Part shown: positions 15,161 through 22,449 of the stretch, one piece after another
Position numbering within the stretch: the stretch's first letter is position 1
How the letters are laid out: each line of letters opens with the position of its first letter
Notes under the pieces: model-generated
The model's input: only the letters and a program-made list of their open reading frames with translations
Database searches by the model: none
What the model was told of the DNA's origin: nothing
Assembly (NCBI GenBank): GCA_002411015.1
Contig: DHPY01000022.1
Coordinates: 1-33,051, forward strand
Direction: 5' to 3'
Length of the DNA: 33,051 bases
DNA from: Armatimonadetes bacterium UBA5352
Lineage (GTDB): Bacteria > Armatimonadota > Zipacnadia > Zipacnadales > UBA5352
Program-made: the position numbers and the translations under genes

Positions 15161-15186
15161 ACGCAAAGCGAAGCTGGCTGCTGGTT

Positions 15187-15212
15187 CGGGCGGGCGAGGG
15201 ATCACCCGCCCG
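15187..15212 (+). terminator. Terminator-like hairpin after pyrE
   Basis: CGGGCGGG (15187-15194) pairs with CCCGCCCG (15205-15212) across a 10-base loop and is followed by TTCAGCGTTTGTG, a moderately T-rich tail. It lies 26 bases after the pyrE stop. Confidence 0.6.
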
Positions 15213-15320
15213 TTCAGCGTTTGTGCAGGTCTGTCGAGAGGACCTTGACTATCTGCAGGGAAGTACCGCCTGCATCGCGGACGCGGCACTACCTGGATGA
15301 TCGCCTTAAGGATGAGGTTG

Positions 15321-16580
15321 ATGGAGAAGCTCGTACAGATCGGCGCAGGCAATATCGGCCGCAGCTTTGTGGGGCAGATCTTCTCCCGCGCCGGCTTCGA
15401 GGTCGTTTTCGTGGACGTGAGCCAGGATATCGTGGCGGCGCTCAATGAGCGCGGCAGCTACGAGGTCGAGATCAAGGACCGCGAGCCGAAGACGATCGTG
15501 GTCGAGAACGTGCGCGGCGTCAGCGGCCGCGACACCGAGGCGGTGGCGCGCGAACTCGCGACCTGCCGAGTGGCCGCGACCGCCGTCGGCCCCGCGGCTC
15601 TCCCCTACATCTACCCGAACCTGGCCGCCGGCCTCGAGCGCAGGCGCGAGGCGGGCAACGGGCCGCTCGATGTGATCATCTGCGAGAACATGCGCAACGC
15701 CGCCGTGGCCATGTATGAGGGCGTCGCGGAGCACCTGCCGGCCGGCTTCCCGCTGCGCGAAATGCTCGGCGCGGTCGAGACCTCCATCGGCAAGATGGTC
15801 CCGATCATGGATGAGGCGATCCGCGAGCGCGACCCCCTGCTGGTCTACGCGGAGGCCTACAACACACTCATCTGCGACGCGAAGGGCTTCCTGAACGCCA
15901 TCCCGGAGGTCCCGGAGCTCGCGCCCAAGCAGAACATGAAAGCCTACGTGGACCGCAAGCTCTTCGTGCATAACCTCGGGCACGCGCTCTGCGCCTACTT
16001 CGCCCACCTCGAGGCGCCGGAGCTCGTCTACACATGGGAGGCCGTGCAGCACCCGACAATCGGCCCCGCGAGCCGCGCAGGCATGGTGGAGTCGGCCCGC
16101 GCGCTGATCCGCGCCTACCCGGAGGAGTTCAACGAGGCCAACCAGGCCGAGCACGTGGACGACCTGCTCAGCCGCTTCGAGAACCAGGCGCTGGGCGACA
16201 CGATCTACCGAGTGGGCCGTGACGTGCGCCGCAAACTCGGCCGCGAGGACCGCGTCATCGGCGCGCTGCGCTTCGACGCCCGCCGGGACACGAACGCGCC
16301 CTACACCGCGCTGTGCGCCGCGGCGGGAATGCGCTTCCGCGCGGTCGACGAGAACGGGGAGATGTACGAGAACGATCGCGACTTCGCCAACCACGTCTAC
16401 CCCGAGGGCGCGGAGTTCGTGCTGCGCGAGGTGGCGGAGCTTCAGCCTGGCGACCCGATCGACCGCGAGGTCTTCGAGGCCGTTATGGCCGCGGACGCGT
16501 TCATCGGCGAGCGCCTCGCGGCCGGTGAGAGCATCCTGGAGGTCGGGGGAGCGGGGTTCGCGCAGTTCGGCGAGGAGTAA
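15321..16580 (+). CDS. Mannitol-1-phosphate 5-dehydrogenase family oxidoreductase
   Basis: A 419-residue NAD-dependent enzyme of the polyol-specific long-chain dehydrogenase family. The N-terminus has the nucleotide-binding motif IGAGNIGRSFVGQIF, followed by the acidic VFVDVS strand end. The catalytic K-x4-N-x2-H is seen in KLFVHNLGHAL. IICENMRNAA and AVETSIGKMVPIM match the mannitol-1-phosphate branch. The expected reaction interconverts mannitol 1-phosphate and fructose 6-phosphate; a related sugar-acid substrate cannot be excluded. The ATG at 15321 has TAAGGA 8 bases upstream and is preferred to the ATG at 15312. No mannitol transporter gene is adjacent. It may take part in the sugar metabolism of this carbohydrate-rich region or in making a compatible solute. 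Confidence 0.85.
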   Translation: MEKLVQIGAGNIGRSFVGQIFSRAGFEVVFVDVSQDIVAALNERGSYEVEIKDREPKTIVVENVRGVSGRDTEAVARELATCRVAATAVGPAALPYIYPNLAAGLERRREAGNGPLDVIICENMRNAAVAMYEGVAEHLPAGFPLREMLGAVETSIGKMVPIMDEAIRERDPLLVYAEAYNTLICDAKGFLNAIPEVPELAPKQNMKAYVDRKLFVHNLGHALCAYFAHLEAPELVYTWEAVQHPTIGPASRAGMVESARALIRAYPEEFNEANQAEHVDDLLSRFENQALGDTIYRVGRDVRRKLGREDRVIGALRFDARRDTNAPYTALCAAAGMRFRAVDENGEMYENDRDFANHVYPEGAEFVLREVAELQPGDPIDREVFEAVMAADAFIGERLAAGESILEVGGAGFAQFGEE

Positions 16581-16622
16581 GCGGCGATGCGTCGGACGGC
16601 TTGCCCCACTCATCCTTCAGTA

Positions 16623-16644
16623 GTGCCGGCGCCCTCGCCGGCAC
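16623..16644. repeat. Short palindrome (family member c)
   Basis: GTGCCGGCG, loop CCCT, CGCCGGCAC: a perfect 9-bp stem; on the - strand the loop reads AGGG. It lies in the 198-base spacer between the dehydrogenase and BNR genes, after a TGCCCCAC word (16602-16609) that also flanks member a. Confidence 0.6.
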
Positions 16645-16673
16645 AGAAGAAGGCACTGCGCGTGCGCTGGCAG

Positions 16674-16693
16674 GTGGGGCGAGGGCGCCCCAC
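16674..16693. repeat. Short palindrome (family member d)
   Basis: GTGGGGCG, loop AGGG, CGCCCCAC: a perfect 8-bp stem, 29 bases after member c. The arms differ from member c but the loop is the same on the opposite strand. Confidence 0.6.
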
Positions 16694-16778
16694 GTACGTA
16701 ACCTCTTCGTTCTTGACGCGCGATGTCGGCAAGCTGTCAACCGCAATCTTTTGTCTGCTTCTGACTGGAGCGATCGCC

Positions 16779-18125
16779 ATGCCCGATCCAGTCCTGCCCC
16801 CACCTGAAACGCGCGGCGTCTGGTACCACTGCGGTTCGGCGAACCTCCTGCCCGACCAGGGCGCGGTCTACTCCGGGCCCATGGCCACCTACTGCGCCTG
16901 GCACCGGCCGATGGCCGTCTACTCGCCGGAGACGAACCGCTCCTACTTCGTCTACGGCAGCGCCGGCAATCGCCCGACCATCAGCTACTACGACCATGCG
17001 GCCGGGACGTGGGCCTACCCGGTAGTCATCGGCGAGAACCCTGATGGCGACGCGCACCGCAACCCCACGCTGCTGATCGACGACGAGGGCTACCTCTATA
17101 TGTTCTGGGGCGCGCACGGGCACCAGAGCTTCGTGCACCGCTCCATGCGCCCGCAGGACATCAGCGAGTGGGAGGAGCGCGCGCCGCTCGAGGAGACCGG
17201 CGCGAGCTACCCGCAGCCGTTTATGCTGCGCGAGGGCGAGATCTGGGTCTCCTACCGCAAGGCCCCGGGCTGGCGCGGCCGGTACTCGACCGACGGCGCT
17301 CGCACATGGTCGGAGCCCGTGGATATCGCGGCCTTCGGCGTTGACCCGGAATCCCGCGGCGCAACGGAGTTCGCGATTTACGGCTCCACCGTCGGCGGCG
17401 AGGGCCCATACCCGCGCAGCCTGCACTTCGCTTGGTCGCGCCTCGGCGGCGGCACGCCAGAGGAGATCGCCACGAAGCACCTCTGGGGCCGCCGCTACAA
17501 TCTCTACTACACCTGCTCCGACGACGGCGGCCGCACCTGGCATCGCAGCGACGGAAACGCCTGCGAGATGCCGATAGATGAGGAGCATGCCGAGAAGATC
17601 TACGACTCGGGGACGCGCGGGATCTGGATCAAGGACATCCAGCTGGACCTCGCCGGCAACCCGCTGATCCTCTTCCTCGAGGGCGAGGTGGCCACATTCC
17701 GCGCGTGGTGGAAGGTGGCGCGGCTGACGCCGGAGGGCTGGCGGATCAGCGATGTCACCGAGAGCGACCACATGTATGATGAGGGTGCGCTGCTGGTCTA
17801 CGCCGAAGATGATATCAGGGTCTGGGGCCCGAGCGGCGACAACCAGCCTCATGAGGACGGCGGCGAGATTGAGGAGTGGCTCTCAACCGACGGCGGCGAT
17901 ACGTGGCAGTTCACCCGGCGGATCACTGACGGCTCGCAGTACTCGCACGATCATGTGAAGATCGTGATGGGCCACCGCGACGGGCCCGGTGACGTGCGGG
18001 CCATCTGGAGCTACGGCGACTCGCGCAAGCCGCCGGAGACTGAGGATGTGCGGCTGTACTACTTCGGGGATGGCATGGACCGAGGTCGGGAGATCCCATT
18101 CCCGGCCGGTCCTGAGGAGGACTGA
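16779..18125 (+). CDS. BNR_4-type repeat protein (sialidase-like beta-propeller)
   Basis: A protein of about 448 residues resembling the BNR_4 family of predicted beta-propellers. Characteristic segments are YCAWHRPMAVYSPETNRSYF, DGDAHRNPTLLIDDEGYLYM followed by FWGAHGHQSF, and three Asp-box motifs: STDGARTWSEP, SDDGGRTWHRS and STDGGDTWQFT. Such proteins occur in polysaccharide-degrading loci and some act as lyases or glycosidases. The ATG at 16779 has GGAG 8 bases upstream. However, in-frame codons just before it encode a signal-peptide-like stretch (KLSTAIFCLLLTGAIA), so an upstream TTG at 16713 may be the true start and the protein may be exported. The frame is open even further up, through the two palindromes. 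The next gene starts 2 bases after its stop. Confidence 0.75.
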   Translation: MPDPVLPPPETRGVWYHCGSANLLPDQGAVYSGPMATYCAWHRPMAVYSPETNRSYFVYGSAGNRPTISYYDHAAGTWAYPVVIGENPDGDAHRNPTLLIDDEGYLYMFWGAHGHQSFVHRSMRPQDISEWEERAPLEETGASYPQPFMLREGEIWVSYRKAPGWRGRYSTDGARTWSEPVDIAAFGVDPESRGATEFAIYGSTVGGEGPYPRSLHFAWSRLGGGTPEEIATKHLWGRRYNLYYTCSDDGGRTWHRSDGNACEMPIDEEHAEKIYDSGTRGIWIKDIQLDLAGNPLILFLEGEVATFRAWWKVARLTPEGWRISDVTESDHMYDEGALLVYAEDDIRVWGPSGDNQPHEDGGEIEEWLSTDGGDTWQFTRRITDGSQYSHDHVKIVMGHRDGPGDVRAIWSYGDSRKPPETEDVRLYYFGDGMDRGREIPFPAGPEED

Positions 18126-18127
18126 GG

Positions 18128-19129
18128 ATGGCTGAAGCACGGTACCCACTGGAGCGCTGTGAAAGCTGCGATTCGCGTGATGTCTGCGGATGCCGCGGTC
18201 CGGCGCAGCTCTCCTGCTACGTGGTCGATCAGTTGACGAAGAGCTTCGGCGAGGATGGCATCGATACGCCGGAGGAGGTCGGCACTCCCGTCCCCTCGCG
18301 AGCGCGGGTGCTCGAGGCGCTCTTCTGCACCATGGACGTGCTCTTCCCGGGCCGCATGCACACTGAGCTCGACGTGGACGCCTCCACCGAGGCTTTCGTG
18401 CATGAGCGGCTCGCGCGCGTCCAGCGCCTGATCGGCCGGGAGATCGCTCGCGCACTGCCCTTCCGCTGGACCGGGGCGTATGCCCGGACGAAGGGCGACG
18501 CACGGGTCGACACGGACACTCAGCAGACGTCGAAGCTGCTCGCGAACCAGTTCATTGCGGAGTTCCCGCGGATTCGAGAGCTGCTCGTGGAGGACGTGCA
18601 GGCGGCCTACAACGGCGACCCGGCGGCTCATACATACGCGGAGATCATGCTCAGCTACCCGGGCCTGCAGGCAATCACCGTCCAGCGCGTGGCCCATGTG
18701 CTCTACGACCTCGATGTGCCGCTGATCCCCCGGATGATGAGCGAGTGGGCGCACACCACCACGGGGATAGACATCCACCCGGGAGCGCGCATCGGACGGA
18801 GCTTCTTCATTGACCACGGGACCGGCGTCGTCATCGGCGAGACCTGCGAGATCGGTGACGATGTGAAGCTCTATCAGGGCGTCACGCTCGGCGCTCTCAG
18901 CTTCCCGCTGGATGAGGATGGCAACCCGATCAAGGATATCAAGCGCCACCCGACGCTTGAGGACGGCGTGGTGGTCTACGCGAACGCCACGATCCTCGGC
19001 GGTGAGACAGTCATCGGCAAGGGCTCGGTCATCGGCTCGAACGTCTGGCTCGGGAAGTCGGTGCCGCCGGGCAGCACGGTGACGCAGGGCAATGTCGAGG
19101 TCAAGGTGCGGCGAAACGGAGAGGACTGA
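18128..19129 (+). CDS. Serine O-acetyltransferase with Cys-rich N-terminal extension
   Basis: A 333-residue enzyme that acetylates serine with acetyl-CoA, the first step of cysteine synthesis. The C-terminal left-handed beta-helix shows the hexapeptide pattern and catalytic signature GIDIHPGARIGRSFFIDHGT, GVVIGETCEIGDDVKLYQGV, then AYANATILGG-like turns and IGSNVWLGKSVPPGS, as in the EpsC/SrpH branch. The helical SATase domain occupies about residues 60-200. Unusual is the first 30 residues, with five cysteines (C11, C14, C20, C22, C30; CESCDSRDVCGC), which could bind a metal or sense thiols. The ATG at 18128 has GAGGAGG 7 bases upstream. It is apparently co-transcribed with the BNR gene, with no cysK nearby. 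Confidence 0.9.
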   Translation: MAEARYPLERCESCDSRDVCGCRGPAQLSCYVVDQLTKSFGEDGIDTPEEVGTPVPSRARVLEALFCTMDVLFPGRMHTELDVDASTEAFVHERLARVQRLIGREIARALPFRWTGAYARTKGDARVDTDTQQTSKLLANQFIAEFPRIRELLVEDVQAAYNGDPAAHTYAEIMLSYPGLQAITVQRVAHVLYDLDVPLIPRMMSEWAHTTTGIDIHPGARIGRSFFIDHGTGVVIGETCEIGDDVKLYQGVTLGALSFPLDEDGNPIKDIKRHPTLEDGVVVYANATILGGETVIGKGSVIGSNVWLGKSVPPGSTVTQGNVEVKVRRNGED

Positions 19130-19160
19130 AGCTTCGCAGCGTCGTTCGGGCGGAGCTTCA
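19127..19160 (+). terminator. Weak hairpin after the serine acetyltransferase gene
   Basis: TGAAGCT (19127-19133, overlapping the stop codon) pairs with AGCTTCA (19154-19160) across 20 bases. The stem is 7 bp and no T-run follows, so termination is doubtful. Confidence 0.3.
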
Positions 19161-19200
19161 CAGTCCCACGATGCAGCGTCAAATCAGGGAGGCAGCGGCC

Positions 19201-19371
19201 ATGGTGAAGATGCAGAGCCCACGCGACCACGTCCGAGAGGCACAGATGATCCTCGATGACATGCAGCGGCCGATGGAGATGCGCTACATCGGCGCGCAGG
19301 CCCACGCGATGCTGGCTATCGCGAAGCTGATTATGAGGCAGATGGGGGAGGACTACGAGGACGACGACTAG
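19201..19371 (+). CDS. Small acidic-tailed protein, 56 residues, unknown function
   Basis: The product is a short, Met-rich, probably all-helical cytoplasmic protein (MVKMQSPRDHVREAQMILDD to IAKLIMRQMGEDYEDDD). The ATG at 19201 is preferred over 19171 because AGGGAGG (19186-19192) is placed 8 bases before it. The strong ribosome site and a reading frame that fits exactly between two genes support a real gene. I do not recognise the family. It lies between serine acetyltransferase and the pectate-lyase-like gene in the same direction and could be co-transcribed with either. Confidence 0.6.
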   Translation: MVKMQSPRDHVREAQMILDDMQRPMEMRYIGAQAHAMLAIAKLIMRQMGEDYEDDD

Positions 19372-19410
19372 TCACGATGATAGATGAGGCCTCATCGGGA
19401 GGTGCGCCCT

Positions 19411-20886
19411 GTGCGGACAGCCGCTGCCGTACTGGTGTCGCTTGCTGTGCTGCTGCCCGCTCATTGCGGGGCGCAGCAGCCGTCTGTGGACGAGGCTGCC
19501 GAGGCGCTGCAGGCTGCCGTGAGCTTCTATCATGGGCAGGTCGCGGATCACGGGGGCTACGTGTGGCGCTACGCAGGCGATCTCTCGCTGCGTGAGGGTG
19601 AGGCGCGGACCGACGGGAGCGCGGTCTGGGTGCAGCCGCCCGGCACCCCCGCGGTGGGGATGGCGTTTCTTGACGCCTGGGAGGCCAGGGGCGAGCAGGC
19701 GTACCTCGATGCCGCGCTCGACGCTGCGCGCTGCCTCCTCCAGGGCCAGCAGCTCTCCGGCGGCTGGTACTACTCCGTGCAGTTCGACCCGGCCGAGCGC
19801 GCGAAGCGCATGTACCGGGTGGATCATCCCGGCGCCGGCTGCGGCCCCACCACCGCCCCGGGCGGTGAGGAGGGCTGGCATGTCTGGCGGCAGCGCAAGC
19901 ACGAGCCGAACATGACCCTCCTCGATGATGACGTGACGGCCTCGGCGATCCGCTTCCTCGCGAGGCTTGACCGGCGGCTGGAGTTCAGGGACGCGGCCAT
20001 CCACGAGGCCGTGCTCTACGCGCTTGACGCGGCACTGATGGTGCAGCACCCGATCGGCGCGTGGTCGCACAACTACGATCGCTTCCCCGTTCACCGGCCG
20101 GACCTCGCGCTCTACCCCGTCATCGCGGCATCCTACCCCGACCAGTGGTCGCGCACCTGGACGAAGGACTTCACGGGCGGCTACGTGGTAAACGACAGCA
20201 TCACGCCGAGGATGATCGAGACGATGCTCGCGGCGTGGCGCGTATACGATGATCAGCGCTTCCGGGAAGCCGCCGAGAGCGGCGGCGACTTCCTGATCCT
20301 CGCGCAGATGCCAGACCCGCAGCCGGCCTGGTGCCAGCAGTACAACAACGCGATGCAGCCGGTCTGGGATCGCAAGTTCGAGCCGCCCGCGATCACCGGC
20401 GAGGAGTCGCAGGGGGTGCTGGAGTGCCTGCTGCAACTCTACCGAGAGACGGGTGAGGAGCGCTTCCTGGCCCCGGTGCCGCGCTCGATCGCCTACCTGC
20501 GCTCCTCGCTCCTGCCTGACGGCCACCTCGCGCGCTTCTACGAGCTGCAGACGAATCGCCCGATCTTCTTCGACCGCGAATACAACATCACGTACGTCCC
20601 GGAGCAGATGCCGGAGCACTACAGCTTCCTGCGCGAAAGCCGCCTGGACGCCATCGAGGCGGAATACCAGCGCCTGCTCGCAGAGGGGCCGTGTGAAGCG
20701 ACGGTCTCTCCGCCACCGGCCGACGAGGTGGCGGCGATCATCGCCGGCATGGACAAGCGAGGCGCATGGGTGGAGCCGGGAGTGCTGGACGCCTGGGACA
20801 CTGAGCCCGAAACCGGCATCATCTCAAGCGAGACGTTCATCGCGAATGTTCGGGCACTGGCGGCATACATCGCGGCGCAGCAGTAG
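19411..20886 (+). CDS. Secreted pectate-lyase-like (alpha/alpha toroid) protein
   Basis: A 491-residue exported protein. A signal peptide (MRTAAAVLVSLAVLLPAHCG, cut near GAQQ) precedes an alpha/alpha-barrel-type domain with HGGYVWRYAGDLSLREGE, VWVQPPGTPAVGMAFLDAW, LLQGQQLSGGWYYSVQFDP and LLDDDVTASAIRFLARLD. These resemble the Pec_lyase (PL10) family of polygalacturonate lyases, although part of this superfamily has no proven activity. The start is the GTG at 19411, with GGGAGG 8 bases upstream; the longer frame from 19384 would place nine extra polar residues before the signal. It ends just before a strong hairpin separating it from the convergent hydrogenase operon. Together with the beta-helix, BNR and GH42-like proteins it suggests use of pectin-like or other acidic polysaccharides. 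Confidence 0.75.
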   Translation: MRTAAAVLVSLAVLLPAHCGAQQPSVDEAAEALQAAVSFYHGQVADHGGYVWRYAGDLSLREGEARTDGSAVWVQPPGTPAVGMAFLDAWEARGEQAYLDAALDAARCLLQGQQLSGGWYYSVQFDPAERAKRMYRVDHPGAGCGPTTAPGGEEGWHVWRQRKHEPNMTLLDDDVTASAIRFLARLDRRLEFRDAAIHEAVLYALDAALMVQHPIGAWSHNYDRFPVHRPDLALYPVIAASYPDQWSRTWTKDFTGGYVVNDSITPRMIETMLAAWRVYDDQRFREAAESGGDFLILAQMPDPQPAWCQQYNNAMQPVWDRKFEPPAITGEESQGVLECLLQLYRETGEERFLAPVPRSIAYLRSSLLPDGHLARFYELQTNRPIFFDREYNITYVPEQMPEHYSFLRESRLDAIEAEYQRLLAEGPCEATVSPPPADEVAAIIAGMDKRGAWVEPGVLDAWDTEPETGIISSETFIANVRALAAYIAAQQ

Positions 20887-20908
20887 AGTCCTCAGCCGAG
20901 ACGCAGCG

Positions 20909-20935
20909 AGGCGGCGCCGATGATCGGCGCCGCCT
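20909..20935. terminator. Bidirectional terminator-like hairpin
   Basis: AGGCGGCGCCGAT (20909-20921) and ATCGGCGCCGCCT (20923-20935) are perfect complements around one base, giving an 11-bp or longer stem. It sits between the convergent pectate-lyase-like gene and the last hydrogenase gene. No T-run is present on either side. Confidence 0.65.
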
Positions 20936-20966
20936 AGTAGTGTACGTCCAGGGCTCACCTGGCCGG

Positions 20967-21404
20967 CTACGGCACGACTTCGGTGTCCGCGTCGCAGGCG
21001 TCATCGTCGACCTCTTCGGCCTCACCCTTCATCATGAAGAGTTGCCGCTGCGGCTGGGCGAGCTCGAAGTCCTTCGTGAAGGTGATCGAGCCGGAGTTGC
21101 ACGAGTAGGCGCACTGGCCGCAGAACACGCAGCGATCCATCTCGAACTCCACGTGCCCGACGGTCTCCTTCTTGCCATCCTCGCGCTCAACGCGCTTGCG
21201 CACGACCTTGATAACGTCCGCCGGGCAGTCGCGCTGGCAAAGTCCACAGAGGGTGCAGCTGTCCGGATCGTATCTCATCCTGCCCCGGAAGCGGTCCGGC
21301 GGGGCGAGACGTTCGATTGGGTACATGACCGTCGCGGGCTTGCGCACAAGCAGCGACTCCATCAACTCCATCGCCATCGCTGCGATGCTGAACTTGCGGG
21401 CCAT
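20967..21404 (-). CDS. Group 4 hydrogenase ferredoxin-like subunit (MbhN/NuoI-like)
   Basis: A 145-residue iron-sulfur protein with two [4Fe-4S] sites: C50/C53/C56/C60 (CTLCGLCQRDC) and C92/C95/C98/C102 (CVFCGQCAYSC). The subunit passes electrons from the donor, probably ferredoxin, to the small subunit on the cytoplasmic face of the membrane complex. The N-terminal helix and acidic C-terminal tail (VDDDACDADTE) are outside the core. It is shorter than many NuoI proteins, as in Ech/Mbh-type complexes. GGGAG lies about 8 bases before the ATG. It is the last gene of the operon, 15 bases after the membrane subunit gene. Confidence 0.9.
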   Translation of the reverse strand: MARKFSIAAMAMELMESLLVRKPATVMYPIERLAPPDRFRGRMRYDPDSCTLCGLCQRDCPADVIKVVRKRVEREDGKKETVGHVEFEMDRCVFCGQCAYSCNSGSITFTKDFELAQPQRQLFMMKGEAEEVDDDACDADTEVVP

Positions 21405-21419
21405 GGGTTACGCTCCCAT

Positions 21420-22388
21420 CTAACTCATTGTGAAGATGATAATCCCAAGGTTGACCAGTGCCGGGATGCCGAGCCACAGCAGGCACCACTCCACCATCTG
21501 GTCGATGCGGATGCGCGCCAGCGCCGCCCGGGTCAGCGACAGGAAGAAGACGATCAGCAGGATCTTCACCGCCAGCACGATAAGGCCGACCAGACCGGCA
21601 AGCCATGCGGGCATGTCGCCGAAGGGGATCCCCCAAAAGTGCGGGCCGCCGAGAAACAGCGCGGCAATCAGCGCGGAGGCCACGATCGTCTCCGCGAGGA
21701 AGCTTAGCTTCCACAGCGCGAGACGCTTCCCAGTATACTCAACCTCGGGACCGCTGACGATCTCGGTCTTGGCCTGCGGGATGTCGAACGGCACGCGTTC
21801 GAGCTTGCCGATGAGCGCGATCATCGCGACGATGAATGACAGCGGCGCCGCGGCGATGAACCAGCCCCCATCCGCCTGGGCAGCGGTGATCTCGCTGATC
21901 GACCAGCTGCCGCCCGCGAGTGCGGGCCCAAGGCAGGCGAGGAAGAACGGGACCTCGTAGCCGAAGAGCTGCGAGAGCACGCGCGTGGCGCCGATGGTCG
22001 CGAACGGGTTGGTGGAGTACCAGCCGCCCAGGAAAAGCGCGAACGCCGGCAGGGTCAGCAGGTAGATGACCACGATCAGGTCGCCCTGGAAGGAGTTCGC
22101 GGCCTGCGCAGACCACATCGGCACGTAGATCGCGGAGGCAACCACGCCTGCGAACGCCACAAGTGGGGCGACGGCGAACATGGCCCGATTGGCCGACTCT
22201 GGGATGATGTCCTCTTTCGCGAGAAGCTTGATCAGGTCGGCGAAAGGCTGAATGAGCGGCGGACCGACCCGATTCTGCATCTTCGCGACGAGCTTGCGGT
22301 CGACCCAGGACGCGAACAGGCCGAACGCGATAAGGAACAGGAACCCCGGAAAGACAAATACGTGAAACAGCGGCGTCAAGACCTGCAT
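21420..22388 (-). CDS. Group 4 hydrogenase membrane subunit (MbhM/NuoH-like)
   Basis: A 322-residue integral membrane protein with about eight hydrophobic helices. NuoH-family hallmarks are WVDRKLVAKMQNRVGP, then LIQPFADLIKLLAKEDIIPE, and the cytoplasmic loop ERVPFDIPQAKTEIVSG with its acidic residues. In complex I and group 4 hydrogenases this subunit anchors the peripheral arm and links redox chemistry to ion movement. The ATG is preceded by AGAGGA at about 7 bases. The gap to the large-subunit gene contains a strong hairpin, the only long structured spacer inside the hydrogenase core. Confidence 0.93.
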   Translation of the reverse strand: MQVLTPLFHVFVFPGFLFLIAFGLFASWVDRKLVAKMQNRVGPPLIQPFADLIKLLAKEDIIPESANRAMFAVAPLVAFAGVVASAIYVPMWSAQAANSFQGDLIVVIYLLTLPAFALFLGGWYSTNPFATIGATRVLSQLFGYEVPFFLACLGPALAGGSWSISEITAAQADGGWFIAAAPLSFIVAMIALIGKLERVPFDIPQAKTEIVSGPEVEYTGKRLALWKLSFLAETIVASALIAALFLGGPHFWGIPFGDMPAWLAGLVGLIVLAVKILLIVFFLSLTRAALARIRIDQMVEWCLLWLGIPALVNLGIIIFTMS

Positions 22389-22412
22389 TGACGATCCTCT
22401 CGTCTCCTGGAT

Positions 22413-22439
22413 CCCCGGGCGGCGGTGGGCCGCCCGGGG
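22413..22439 (-). other. Strong hairpin between hydrogenase large-subunit and membrane-subunit genes
   Basis: CCCCGGGCGGC (22413-22423) and GCCGCCCGGGG (22429-22439) form a perfect 11-bp GC-only stem with loop GGTGG. No U-run follows on the transcribed strand, so it is more likely an mRNA stability or processing element than a terminator. Confidence 0.55.
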
Positions 22440-22449
22440 GTCGTGGGCT

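Noticed and set aside
15245..15250. TTGACT as a -35 box for the mannitol-1-phosphate dehydrogenase-type gene
   Set aside because: No -10-like hexamer is found 16-18 bases downstream.
15306..16613. Long - strand frame (435 codons) opposite the dehydrogenase gene
   Set aside because: Exact antisense shadow of a well-supported enzyme with catalytic K/N/H motif.
16713..16718. TTGACG as a -35 box before the BNR_4 gene
   Set aside because: No acceptable -10 at the correct distance; the site is better noted as a possible TTG start codon.
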